Translations under genes and position numbers: made by a program
Part shown: positions 10,826 to 21,060 of the stretch, piece by piece
Layout of the letters: each line of letters starts with the position of its first letter
Position numbering within the stretch: the stretch's first letter is position 1
Notes under the pieces: generated by a model
The model's database searches: none
Told to the model about the DNA's origin: nothing
What the model saw: only the letters and a program-made list of their open reading frames with translations
Assembly: GCA_009746045.1 (NCBI GenBank)
Contig: RPFO01000333.1
Span: 1,680,314 to 1,744,313, forward strand
Origin: Mesostigma viride
Lineage: Eukaryota; Streptophyta; Mesostigmatophyceae; Mesostigmatales; Mesostigmataceae
Length of the DNA stretch: 64,000 nucleotides
Reading direction: 5' to 3'

Positions 10826-13800
10826 ATGGCCGCGACTGTCAGTCAAGATTCCCTTGTCGGGACCCTGCTTCGAGGAGAGGAATTGGTAAGGGGACTACAA
10901 ATTTCATTCTTCAAGGGACTTTGCAGCGCAGTGGACGCCGCGGACACCTCTGGATAGTTATCCTATACTTTGCCTAGAGTAATAACCCGTCAGGAGAATT
11001 TACGAGGTCGCCTGCACTCGCCCTGCTCCACGCGCAGGAAAAATGCTACACCGGCGAGACGCAGAACGGGCTTCGACATGGAAAAGGATTTTACAGATAT
11101 CCCAACAAATTCTTCAGCTATGATGGCGACTGGTTGAAAGGCGCCAAGCATGGTGAGTAGGGGAATGAACGGCGTGGTTACTCTGCTCAGAGATGAACTG
11201 TTTAGAATCATGCGCCAGTTCCAGTGTCAATCACATATAGACAGGAATATACAAGTATAACAATCTCGAATTCAAATCTGGCATAGGTTCATAGGGGTTG
11301 CATAGGAAGCAAACTATTTTGCTGGCCTGGCTGCCTGTGGTGCTTGGACGTTGGTGCTGCGCAAGCATCCCTAGTTAGGCTTTTTGTGCTCTATAATGTG
11401 ATCCACCCTCACCCATGGCCGCGGCTTGCATCGTTGTGCGTCATGTTGCTAGCGAGCACAAACCTGGATGGTGCCTTCCTTCAAAGCCTACCCACCATGC
11501 AACTAGCAGCTGTACCCTCAACACACCTTAAAAGTCCATGAACCCAACCTTGGGACTAAGCACCGTATGCAACCTGTCGGGTGCGACCACGCGCCGTTAA
11601 AACCCTATCTGCTGGGGCTATGTGCCGTTACTACGCTATGTCTGGGAGAGCGCGCACATCAACCCCCAGAGGCGTAGAGGGAATGGCTCAACGCGTAACC
11701 GAATGGCTTAAGGCGTAAACCAAATGGCTTAACAATTCAACCGAATGGCTTAAGGCGTAAACCAAATGCCTTAACACTTAAACCGAATGGCTTAACACTT
11801 AAACCGAATGGCTTAACGCGTAACCGAAGCTATGGCAACCCAGGTCAGACAAGGACATCCCCGATGCTACGATATGGTCAGAGTTGCTCGTGGGCCTCCT
11901 CTGTGACTGCATAATTATGCTTACACATGCTACCCTGTTACTCTCCCCCCCCAAATGCCTGGCAGGAAAGGGCACCTTCTACATCGCGGACGGGGGCTAC
12001 TACGAGGGAGACTTTCGGGATGACGAGATGACCGGCGAGGGCCTGCGTGTGTGGGCGGACGGTCGCAAGTACACAGGGATGTTCCTGCAAGGCCACCTGC
12101 ACGGCATGGGCACGATGGAGCAGCCCAACGGGGACAAATACGCGGGCCAGTGGGACACCAACCAGCGGCAAGGCAAGTGCCCTGTGCGGGAGGGGATAGT
12201 CCTAGTCGAATACGGTGAGGATAGGCTGTGCGGGAGGGGACAGTCCTAGTCGAATAGGGGGGGTGTAATCCCTGCAAGGGGGATAGTCCTAGTCGAATAG
12301 GGGAGGGAAGTCCGTGCAAGGGGGATAGTCCTAGTCGAATAGGGGGGGGAAGTCCGTGCAAGGGGGATAGTCTTAGTCGAATAGGGGGGGCGGAGTCCAT
12401 GCGAGGGAGGATTGCCACAGTGAAATAAGGGGATTGGGGGGGGAAGCTGACATGTGGGGGGGCAGTTGGCAGGATGTATAATGTGTAGGGAGACAGAGTC
12501 AGTGTCCTTGTGGCTTGTTAGGAGTACAGTGCCCCTAGCGAGGAGCTTTCATTGCTGCTCTGGTTATGATGATGTGCAACTGCCGTCGAAGTATCGGGAT
12601 CTGGCCCTGTTGGGATGGCCAGCATGTTGTTTTGTTTTTGTACAGGCACTCTTGTCTGGCACGCCGTTCCAGGACACCGTGTCCCCCCAGCTACTTCAAA
12701 TGCTCAGTGGTTTGGTGCGTTGGTGCGCCTGGCGATAGATACATCTGGGAGCGTGGAGCTTCTAAGACATGAGCCCTTGCTCTTTTTTCTGTGGATCCAC
12801 AAAATAAGGCCGTTCCCGGCCCCCAGTCTTCTTCCGCAAGAACCTGGAGACCCTGTGCGCTCTCCTCATCTCTTATTTGCCTCCCGTTGCGCTCGTGTGT
12901 TGACACCGCCCTTGCCTGCTCTCCTCTCGCCGTCTGTGTGGCCACCGCCCCACCCCACAGGTGAGGGCACGTTGGAGTACGGCAACGGGGACACATACCA
13001 GGGACACTTTTCCGCCCATTTCCCGGAGGGCCTGGGCACGCTGCGTGCCAAAGATGGGTCCGTCTTCGAGGGTGAGTGGGTGCGGGGCCAGCAGAGTGGC
13101 AGCGGGGCCTGTCGCTACGCTAACGGGGACGTCTTTGAGGGCATGTGGGAGGGCGGCCAATGGAAGCACGGGCGCTGGTACCAGTGCTGCACCAACATCA
13201 CGTACAACGGCCTGTTTGAGGGTGGCGTGCCCAGCGTGCGGCCCACCCTGCTGCATGTGCTCAGGGTGGAGGCAGCAGATGCCAGCAGTGAGGGGAAGGA
13301 TGCCCGGCCACCCACATCCTCCGGTGGTGCCAGCAGCGCGGTGCCCTCGGTGCTGCCAGGGCATCCTCTTCCCCGCATCATCGTCGGCTGCCTGAAAGCA
13401 TTGCCCACGCCCCCCCCGGACGCCAGTGGAGCGATCTCCCCACAAGGAGGGGCCAAGGCAGGTGCCAAAGGAAGCCCTGCCCCTGCCAAGGCTGCCCCAA
13501 AGACCCCTGGGTCCAAGGGTGCCAAGGACGCAGGCCCGACCGTGGGGCTACTGCCAACTGGGGAAGAGCTGGTGGCACTGGAGCCGATGGTAGTGACGGC
13601 AGAGAGTGGCCGCAAGATCGTGGCCACACTGCATGTGGGCCCAGCCACGGCCGGCGCGGGGGGGGCGATCGCGCTCGGCAAGCGAATAGCCTTTCTCTCC
13701 TCCACGTTCCCTCCCTCCCACGAGCTGGTGGAGATATCGGCCAACGGGCTGGTCAACTGGGGCACTGTTGGGGTGCCGGCCGACTGCGACGGCGGCCCGT

Positions 13801-13949
13801 ACACGATTTGCTTCCGGAATGTCGTGGATGAGTCGCTTGGAGTACCGCCGCTGCAACCGGCGTACCTGGCCATTCAGGTGGATGGCCCCAGTCAGCCCAA
13901 AGGTGGCAAGGCTCCAGCCAAGAAGGCGCCAGCTACTCCAAAGAAGTAG
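10826..13949 (+). CDS. MORN1-like MORN-repeat protein, 4 exons
   Basis: Exons are 10826-10885, 11038-11152, 11966-12172 and 12961-13949. Phases (0, 1, 1) match, giving 456 residues from ATG 10826 to TAG 13947. Residues about 23-205 form eight MORN repeats with the G-x-G ... Y-x-G pattern, for example YDGDWLKGAKHGKG, YEGDFRDDEMTGEG and YAGQWDTNQRQGEG. The order and spacing resemble animal MORN1 as I recall it. A proline/alanine/lysine-rich linker follows, then a C-terminal domain (ANGLVNWGTVGVP) and a PAKKAPATPKK tail. MORN proteins act as membrane- or axoneme-linked scaffolds; the exact role here is inferred. Intron 3 starts with GC (GCAAGT at 12173). Introns 2 and 3 hold tandem repeats. A chlorophyte-type TGTAA signal lies at 14121. 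Confidence 0.88.
11685..11830. repeat. ~20-bp tandem repeat in MORN1-like intron 2
   Basis: Roughly seven imperfect copies of an ACCGAATGGCTTAAGGCGTA-type unit. It lies wholly within the intron 11153-11965. Confidence 0.8.
12185..12400. repeat. ~44-bp tandem repeat in MORN1-like intron 3
   Basis: About five copies share a GATAGTCCTAGTCGAATA core followed by a G-run and a TGCAAGGG-type segment. The array starts within about 15 bp of the GC donor of intron 3. Confidence 0.8.
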
Positions 13950-14416
13950 TGGGCAAGCCTCCAGAAGATCAATGTTGGCCGTATGTTAATGTATCAAAGA
14001 AACAAACAGCGCAGGCCATCTGGAAATCTGGAAAAATCCGGGCCATGGTAGCTAGAATGTATGTTTATGTATGTCACAATATTTGACCACATATACATGC
14101 CAGCGTTGTCCATGTGCACATGTAAAGACTTTTGCCAGCATTGCTATGTTAGCTTTCTGTTGATCCTGTCCTGGAAAGGGATCGACACAATTTCAAGCTT
14201 TGATCTCTCCAGTAATCGATGGTACATCTAGATACCCGGTTATGCCATATCATGATATCAAGGAGACATATGATCGCAGTATACATATCATGATATGTAT
14301 ACTGCGAGCTTGATTTGAATGAGATAGAGGCTTCATTATAGAGTAAAATCACGTACGTACCATTGACATGCATCTATTCATGCTAGCTTGATCGAGTCAA
14401 TATTATATCTCACACT
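13950..14416. other. MORN1-like 3' region
   Basis: This includes the probable 3' UTR with TGTAA at 14121-14125 and a perfect 34-bp palindrome at 14274-14307. No coding sequence was recognised. Confidence 0.5.
14274..14307. repeat. perfect 34-bp palindrome
   Basis: Each 17-nt half (TCGCAGTATACATATCA) is followed directly by its exact reverse complement, so there is no loop. It lies downstream of the MORN1-like gene and before the first LINE fragment. It could form a cruciform. Function unknown. Confidence 0.9.
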
Positions 14417-14860
14417 ATGGCTCATCTCATAGAGTCTTTGTATCAGGGTATGCCTCGTATTTCGGACGAGATTAGGCAGGGTAGGATAGCATTTGTAGGA
14501 CATCTTGCTCGCACCTGCCAGGTCGACACCGCCCTTGGTCTGGCCGGCCCCCAGCGGCTTGGCCAACCAGGGCGGCATATCTTGACCTGGCCTGGCCCCA
14601 AGGACATGCATTCCTAGGAAGCTAGGTTAACCTGCCATGAACTACACCCAGATGTTGCTGGCCGACCTATATAGAGGTCCCAGCGCGCTCAGTTTGAACA
14701 CCGCATCCACTCCCTCTCCCTTCTTTGGACTGCCATGCAGGACAAGACGAGGTGGCAGAAGATTGTCAAGGCTCACACGCCAGCCCCTGTGGGCAAGCCA
14801 CCTTCCCCCCAAGAGGAAGCAGTGTTTCGATTACTAAGTGGCGATATGCCGCCAAATGTG
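14417..14860 (+). mobile_element. LINE reverse transcriptase, C-terminal fragment
   Basis: The plus frame starting at 14417 reads LYQGMPRISDEIRQGRIAFV then GHLAR, the terminal RT-associated block of LINE ORF2. The minus-strand RT copy at 3.4 kb has the related LYQGMPYITSTIKQRR. Further on, another frame gives AHTPAPVGKPPSPQEEA, which matches the C-terminal tail at about 27560-27620 (AHKPAPVGK). The frame changes at least once and the 5' part is missing. Confidence 0.7.
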
Positions 14861-15290
14861 GCGGTGTGGCACTTTTTTTGGCAAAATGTGGCGGTGCCAC
14901 GGGTCCACTTTGACAGGGCTCCCAAGAAGCCACAATTTGGCCCGGTGCTGTTCTACTTTGTAGTTTCGTTTCGCCACAGGGTGGCCGTGCCTTCAGGAAG
15001 TTCACTCTAGTACAGCTTACGCCATGTGAATTGGCGGTGTCAGCCGGTCTTCCGGCCGGCGTTCCGCCACAAGCCTCCCTAGTACTAGACTACTACTATG
15101 AGTTGTTGTTGTTGTTGTTACAAGTTGTTGTTGTTGTTGTGTCCCACGCCGCTCATGGTGGGCAGCAGAGAATCTATAGTGGGCGAGGGCGGGATATATT
15201 TAGTATCGGTGGTACTATCGGGGCACTGTGACACTACTATGAGTACTACCATGACTGACTGACTTACTGACTGCATATAGTGCATGTACG
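14861..15290. other. no gene seen; TTG microsatellites
   Basis: Two short TTG arrays lie at about 15101-15140. The segment with repeated GTGGCGGTG-type motifs at 14840-14900 may belong to the LINE 3' side. Nothing else was recognised. Confidence 0.4.
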
Positions 15291-15605
15291 TAATTAATTA
15301 ATTAATTAATTAATTAATTAATTAATTAATTAATTAATTAATTGATTAATTATGTAATTAATTAATTAATTAATTAGACTCGTGCTCCCGTTGGGGAGTC
15401 ACGGAGCATTAACCCCGATGGATGGATGGATGGATGCGTGCAAACAGTCCTACCGGTCTAATCTATCTATCTACATCAGCTACCTACGACATCTATCTAG
15501 GAGCATTCTAACTACAACATCTATCTAGACAGCCTCACGCTGCCCTAGGGGAGCTGTCTGGCGTGCCTCCCGCGGGTTTGCACACGCGGGCGCTTCCCCT
15601 CAATA
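15291..15605 (-). mobile_element. LINE 3' UTR fragment with long TTAA-type tail
   Basis: A TAAT array at 15291-15374 is followed by the hairpin at 15385-15398. About 210 bp then match the 3' UTRs at 2940-3165 and 45200-45403. The element is severely 5' truncated and carries no coding sequence. Confidence 0.85.
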
Positions 15606-16960
15606 CAAAATTAATTAATTAATTAATTAAACTCGTGCTCCCGTTGGGGAGTCACGGAGCACCGAAGTGCTTTTAATCCCTGTGTGTGCACTGCAGGAGA
15701 AAGGGCAGAGACCCCCAGTCTCCTTCATGCCAAAGGCATGCCACAGCTGCAATCGGGCGCGGCTAGCTAAAAGGACAGGCTAACGATCCGGCAAACTGTG
15801 GGTGCAATAAGACCCATGTGAGCATATCATAGCAAGGAGCGTGGGCAAGTAATCTGAACATAGCCAGGGCGTAGCATGGCTGTACTAGGACTAGGCTAAG
15901 GCTATGGCTGGTTGTGTACCGTGCGTTGGCGGCACGTGACTAGGTGTGTTGGCTCAGCTAGGCAACATTCTAGGCATGGCTGCCTTAGCGGCAGTGACGC
16001 CAATGGTTACGAGCTAGGGCTATTGCTATTCTAGCCCGCTGGCCGGGGGCGTCCACATCTTGTGGTTGATCATCAGGTCCCCGCCCCTCCAGTACACCTT
16101 GGGCTTCTGGGGGTCCTGCTTATGGCGGAGGTATTCCGGCCACAGGTCGCGTCGCTGCTGTTGCTGAGCGGGGGTGAGGTCGTCATCCAGCGTCCAGGTG
16201 AGGTCGTGCAACCGCTTGCGACGAGAGAGGAACCGCTGCTTATCCTCAGGGGAGGGGAAGGTGAGTAGGACTGGTGGGGGAGCCGCCTTGTCCCGTGAGT
16301 GGGGAAGGCGGTGGCACCCACGCAGTTCTACCTCACCTACCAGGCCCATGAGGGTAAGAAGCTGGTTCTTGAGCTCGTCAGCAAGAGAGGTTGACGTCTC
16401 ACCTGGCTTCTGGGGGAAGCGACGTAGCACCACTCGGCACTCGCGGCGAGCGCGGTCGGTGACCTCCCGTTGCTGCATGGGCCTGGCGGTGGTCCTCCAG
16501 CTCCTGGAGCTTTGTAGCGATGGCGTCGGTGGTGGAGGCGGTCGCTGACCGCAGCAGGTCCGCGTAGGAGAGCGGCGGGAGGTCGCCAGCATCCTGCCGG
16601 GGTGGCTGGGATGCAATGGTGGCCGTCTGCTCCGCTATCTTGGGGACCTGTGTGGCCAGGGCCTCGGTGTGGGCGGTGATGGCCTCAAGCTTCTTCAGGA
16701 GCACGCCACACTTGCCCTCCACCTGGTTAAGGCGAGAGACAAGTGCAGCATGCGTTTCCGAAGCCTGCGCCGCGGTGTGTAGCGCCGTGAACTGGGGTTG
16801 TAGCTTGTGGACGACCTTGGTTTCCACGTTGGAGACCCGGGCTTCCACCGTGTTGAGCGTCGTGTTCAGCGAGGTCAGCAATACAAAAGCATGTACGTAG
16901 AGCCCGGCCAAGTGCCAAGTGGCAAGTGGCCCGCTGCCAGAGACCCTGGAGTGCACTGTG
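15606..16960 (-). mobile_element. ORF1-only LINE-like element (subfamily B)
   Basis: On the minus strand it has an ORF1p-like coding region, about 380 bp of 3' UTR, the CTCCCGTTGGGGAG hairpin at 15638-15651 and a TTAA-type tail (15609-15630). No reverse transcriptase lies between ORF1 and the tail. The hairpin and the bases around it match the LINE 3' ends at 2928 and 15385, while the rest of the 3' UTR differs. The 5' end is uncertain. Confidence 0.7.
16026..16956 (-). pseudogene. L1 ORF1p-like protein, frameshifted
   Basis: The N-terminal frame (16956-16399) is a predicted coiled coil (LNTTLNTVEARVSNVETKVV onwards). The C-terminal frame (about 16500-16026) has an RRM-like core (RRECRVVLRRFPQKPGE), the HRLP...PPVLLTF stretch and the DDDLTPAQQQQRRDLWPEYL block typical of the ORF1p C-terminal domain. 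The frame shift lies near 16490. In L1 elements this protein is an RNA-binding trimer that packages element RNA. Stop at 16026. Confidence 0.7.
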
Positions 16961-16999
16961 CAGACTGCAGCTTGTGTGCATTTTCACTTTTCAGGCTTC

Positions 17000-17343
17000 A
17001 GAGCTCTGGCTGGCGGCCGCCGGCCTGGCGCCCGGCGCCGATGCCTAAGACGGAGACGCTCGCCCGCAGGGTCATGTGCTGCACCAAAAAGCCAGCCCCG
17101 GGCGGCCACACGTGGCCGTGCCAAGCCCAATTTGAATTGGCTTAAAGCCACACATTGGCCGAGTAAACTGAAGTTTTCTTAGTTCAAAACGCCACAAGTG
17201 GCCTAGCGCCACTAGAAACCAAAACCTTAATCGAATCACTGAGAGGCCGGAAAGGGCATTTTGCTGAGTAGTGTAGTTGGGATTTTCTAGACTTAAGAGT
17301 TAGGTTAGTTCGCTTACGCGGCTTCCTCTCACCTCCACCCATG
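17000..17343 (+). mobile_element. degraded LINE 3' fragment
   Basis: From about 17248 the sequence follows the LINE 3' UTR order also seen at 27625-27720 (TTTTGCTGAGTAG, TTTTCTAG, TTAGTTCG, CGGCTTCC) and ends at a TTAA-type tract at 17345. Upstream of 17248 nothing is recognisable. Confidence 0.45.
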
Positions 17344-17650
17344 CATTAATTAATTAATTAGGAACATAACTCCGATCAGAATAACTCCGTTGGGAGTATG
17401 TATGTAGCACATATCCCCGAGAAGGGGCATATGGCTTTTAAAACATTCTGGGAGCCCTACTTCCTGCAAGGGTGGGAATGTAAGCGACGTCCTTGCTCTC
17501 ATAGGTGCGCGCCAGGGCACCTGCACCCCCATGATCTATCAAGCTATGCCCAGCTAAGGGGGAGCCTGTCACGTGGGGGAAGATCATCATGGCTAGATAC
17601 AAGAGCTAGGGCATGGCTTCTCAGCAGAGACCGTCTCTCTGCATATTAGG
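17344..17650 (-). mobile_element. 3' UTR fragment of ORF1-only element (subfamily A)
   Basis: A tail (17345-17360) and hairpin CTCCGTTGGGAG (17385-17396) are followed by a UTR shared with 17665-17950, 18975-19260 and, inverted, 47350-47605. No ORF1 remains. The next element begins directly at 17652, so the copies are stacked head to tail. Confidence 0.75.
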
Positions 17651-18952
17651 CATTAATTAATTAAAAATGTATAACTCCGTTGGGAGTACATGTAGCACAT
17701 ATCCCGGAGAACGGGGCATATGGCTTAAATACATTCTGGGCTACTTCCTGCAAGAGTGGAATGTAAGCAACACTTGCTCGAGGTGCCTCAAGGGCACCAG
17801 CACCACCATGCTGTCTCAGGTTCAACCCAACTAAGGGGATCCTGGCACGGGGGAGGAAGATCATCATGGCTATACAAGAGCTAGGGCATGGCTTCTCAAC
17901 AGAGAGCGTCTCTCTGCATAGGCATAGCATGGCTAAATTCTTAATGCAACATCCATGGTGGGGGTCCCATTATAGACATAGCGTGGCTAAATGCTGAAGG
18001 CATCATCCATCGGGGCCACTATGGGCGCACATGCGTGTGGGCTAAGCCTGACTAATCTACACCACTGGCCATATATATTCCTAGTCTGAGGTGGCAGGAG
18101 GGGGCTGCCAGGGCTTGTGGCCGGTCAACGTGGATGATCGACCGCCCCCCTCCAGTATACCGGGAACCCCCGGCCGTGCGCTCTGCCGGAGCTGGAGGTA
18201 GGCCGGCCATAGCTCGCGTCGCCGCTGTTGCTGGGCCAGGGTCAAGTCGTCGTCCAGCGTGAAGCGAGTCTCCGAGAGCTTCTTGCATGCGGCATTTAAG
18301 GAACGACAGCTTGTCCGCCATGTACTTAAAGGTGAGGAGCACAGGTGCCGGGCCAGCCTTCCCCCGCGCGCGGGGGAGGCGGATCGACAGCCGACATGTG
18401 TCCAGCTCACCAGTGAGTAGCATGGGGGCAAAAATGTCGCGCTTAAATGCCGGCTCAAGAAGGCTCGTGGAGGTCTCACCTGCCGGCTGGGCGAAGTGCT
18501 TGACGATGACATTGTGGCTGCGCCGGGCGATGTCGGCTTCCTCGCGAAGGTCGAGGGCTAATTGTTGCTTGAGTTGTGCCGAGATGGTGGAGGTGGTGGA
18601 CTGAGGTGGTGTGCTGCTTAAGCAAGTCCGCCCAGGTGGAGGGAGCATCGCCGGCCGGGCCAGCAGGCGCCGGCCATGGGCGGCGATCGATGTCCTTCAC
18701 CGCCTGGGCGGTGAGGCCGGCGGTGTCATGCAAGCTCTCAAGGGCCGGCGGTGGCGGTGGCTTGAAGGCGTTGGTCCGGAGGTCGAGTCCTAGCTGGGCT
18801 TGGATGTCGGCAGTGGAGGCGAAAATGGCAGCGGAGGTGGAGGCGGCGGCGGCCGTGGAAATGTGAGAAAGTTCCTGAGCAGTCAGCGTGCCACCGCAGA
18901 TTGCTGCTACCGCGTCGGCAGCAAGGGGGGTCACGTGCTGCTGCATAGGCAT
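17651..18952 (-). mobile_element. ORF1-only LINE-like element (subfamily A)
   Basis: On the minus strand this copy has an ORF1p-like reading region, about 370 bp of 3' UTR, the hairpin at 17675-17686 and a TTAA-type tail (17652-17664). The next copy's tail begins exactly at the 5' end of the coding part (18952). No reverse transcriptase is present. Confidence 0.75.
18052..18952 (-). pseudogene. L1 ORF1p-like protein, broken
   Basis: The N-terminal frame (18952-18476) contains DTAGLTAQAVKDI and TWADLLKQHTTS, nearly identical to the copy at 46.6 kb. The middle frame has HNVIVKHFAQPAGETSTSLL and RLPRARGKAGPAPVLLTFK. The final block TLDDDLTLAQQQRRRELWPA sits in yet another frame, so there are at least two frameshifts. 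Confidence 0.7.
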
Positions 18953-19340
18953 TAATTAATTAATTAATTAATTATCAACATCACTCCGTTGGTTGGGAGT
19001 AAATGTAGCACATATCCCTGAGAAGGGGCATATGGCTTTTAATACATTCTAGGCTACTTCATGCAAGGGTGGGAATGTAAGCTACCCTTGCTCTAGGTGC
19101 ACCAGGGCACCTGCACCCTCATGGTCTATCACGCTATGCCCAGTTAAGGGAGAGCATGCCAGGTGGGGAAAGATCATCATGGCTATCCGAGAGCTAGGGC
19201 ATGGCTTCTCAGCAGGGAGGGACTCCCTGCACGGGCACTGCATAACTAAATAAAGCTAGGCATCATCTGGAGGGTGGCTCATCATAGGCACACATGTACA
19301 CATGATTAAAATGGCTAGGCATAGGCATACCATGGCTAAA
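18953..19340 (-). mobile_element. 3' UTR fragment of ORF1-only element (subfamily A)
   Basis: A tail at 18953-18974 and a hairpin variant at 18984-18999 are followed by the same UTR as at 17.4, 17.7 and 47.4 kb. ORF1 is lost by 5' truncation. Confidence 0.7.
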
Positions 19341-19344
19341 TTGC

Positions 19345-19525
19345 CACCCATGCATACAGCAAGGAATATACATGTGGCACATGATCTCCTATATTTATAT
19401 TTTATTAGAATTTGATATATGTTTTATATAGAATTCGATATTTGTTTAAACTGTTGTGTAATTATAAATTTTATAATGAGATTAGCATAGTACTCCGTGG
19501 CATGCCTTTGCGCATGACACGCAAG

Positions 19526-19593
<68 letters not shown>

Positions 19594-19660
19594 CGATCTC
19601 CCAACGGAGGCATGCTATAATTTATTATTTCTCCCAACGGAGGCATGATAATTTTATGGC
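19345..19660. repeat. LINE 3' terminal fragments and TTAC array
   Basis: 19360-19395 resembles 27730-27756 (CAGCAAGGAATA, then CATGATCTCC). 19465-19540 is the repeat shared with 5785-5850 and leads into a TTAC array (19526-19592). Two hairpin motifs CTCCCAACGGAG lie at 19598-19609 and 19631-19642. This is a pile-up of retroelement ends. Confidence 0.6.
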
Positions 19661-20445
19661 TCATTAGTATTTTGACTTTTCGCGACCGCCCTGGATCGAG
19701 ATATCACCCCGACTCCATTAATTAATTGGCACGGGAGGGGGGGGAGGGGGGTCCGAACCCCCCGCCCCCGACGATTTCTGAGTGTGTGGGGGGGAAGGGG
19801 GTCCGGACTCCCCGGCCCCCCCCCCTTCCCTCGCCCCCCCCTGGGCCCCATTACCTATAATTGCCGCCCACTTTTTCCCGCCCAGGTTTTCCCGCCCAGG
19901 TTTTCCCAGCCAGGTTTTCCCGCCCAGGCTTTGCCGCCGAGGTTTTTCCCAACCAAGCTATGATATATTTGAGGTCATTACCATGTGCATGCGAGCCTTG
20001 GTCAACGTCGGGGGGGGGGGGGGGGGCGCGGGTCAAGCCTTCTTCAGTTTACCGGCCCCTCCCCCCTGGGCCCCATTATATGCATGCGTGGACCGTGGGG
20101 GGGGGAGCTGGCATGCATATACGTGGGTATGGGGGGGGGCTGGCATGCATGCATGGGTGGGTGGGGGGGGCTAGCTGGCATGCATGCGTGGGTGTATGGG
20201 GGGGCTGGCATGCATGCATGTGGGGCGGGGGGAGCTGGCATGCATGCGTGTGTGCGGGGGGGGGCTGGCATGCATGCATGCGTGGGTGTGGGGGGGGGCT
20301 GGCATGCATGTGTGGGTGTGGGGGGGGGCTGGCATGCATGCGCGGGTGTGTGTGTGGGCTGGCATGCATGCGTGGGTGTTTGGGGGGGCTGGTATGCATG
20401 CGTGGGTGTTGGGCCCGGGGGCTGGCCGCATGCATGCGGGGGTGC
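19661..20445. repeat. G/C-skewed region with minisatellites
   Basis: A 15-bp repeat of a TTTTCCCGCCCAGGT-type unit occurs at about 19872-19955. About ten copies of a 34-50-bp unit with core CTGGCATGCATGCGTGGGTG and a G-run occur at about 20105-20440. All ORFs here are products of the repeats. Confidence 0.8.
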
Positions 20446-21060
20446 ATATATAGAAGCAGCCACCGACCTGACATCGTGGTGCTGGACTTTGAGCGGGGTG
20501 GCCGGCATCTGCTTATTGACGTTTCGGTGGCGCGGCCCTTGGCTCTTAGCAACGTGGCTGGGGCCTCCCTCACGGCAGGTTATACACGGCGGACCGGGCG
20601 GAGCGGGCCAAGCTCCTGGCCTACGGCGACGTCGGGCACCATCGTGTGGTGCCCTTTGTCCTGGAGGAGTTTGGGGCCATGGGGCCCCTGAACTCCGCGC
20701 GCCTTCTTCAAGGAGTGTTGCCGGCTCCGGGAGGACCGGCTGGACCTGGAGGGCCAGCGGGCCCCATGGTCGGCGCGGACCTGGACGTCATATTGGCGTC
20801 AGCGCTTGTCGGTGGCGCTGACTCGGGCCATGGCTGACATCATGCTCCGCCGTACGCGGGCTGATGTTGCGGTGCATGCAGCAGGGCTATTAATTAGGTT
20901 CCTCCCGTTAGGAGTTTCCATTGGTCTTATCGTAGTATAGAGCTTTGACATGGCTCTGTAGACTGTATATAGGTTTATAGCTGGGCGTTTGCTTTGGTTT
21001 GAGTGATTTCACTCTGCTGTAGGTAATTATATTTTTGATATATATTCATTGAGAATGATA
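20446..21060 (+). mobile_element. RLE-type non-LTR element, 5'-truncated 3' fragment
   Basis: It begins inside the nuclease motif (HRPDIVVLD region) directly after an ATATATAGAAGC junction. It runs through a frameshifted C-terminus and continues into a 3' UTR nearly identical to 26730-26865, with hairpin CTCCCGTTAGGAG at 20902-20914, and ends in a short TA tract. It lies tail to tail with the minus-strand copy that follows. Confidence 0.85.

Noticed and set aside
12615-12960. Upstream extension of the MORN1-like last exon ORF
   Set aside because: The ORF is open upstream of 12961, but this is intron. The acceptor CCCCACAG at 12960 and phase agreement with exon 3 give continuous MORN repeats.
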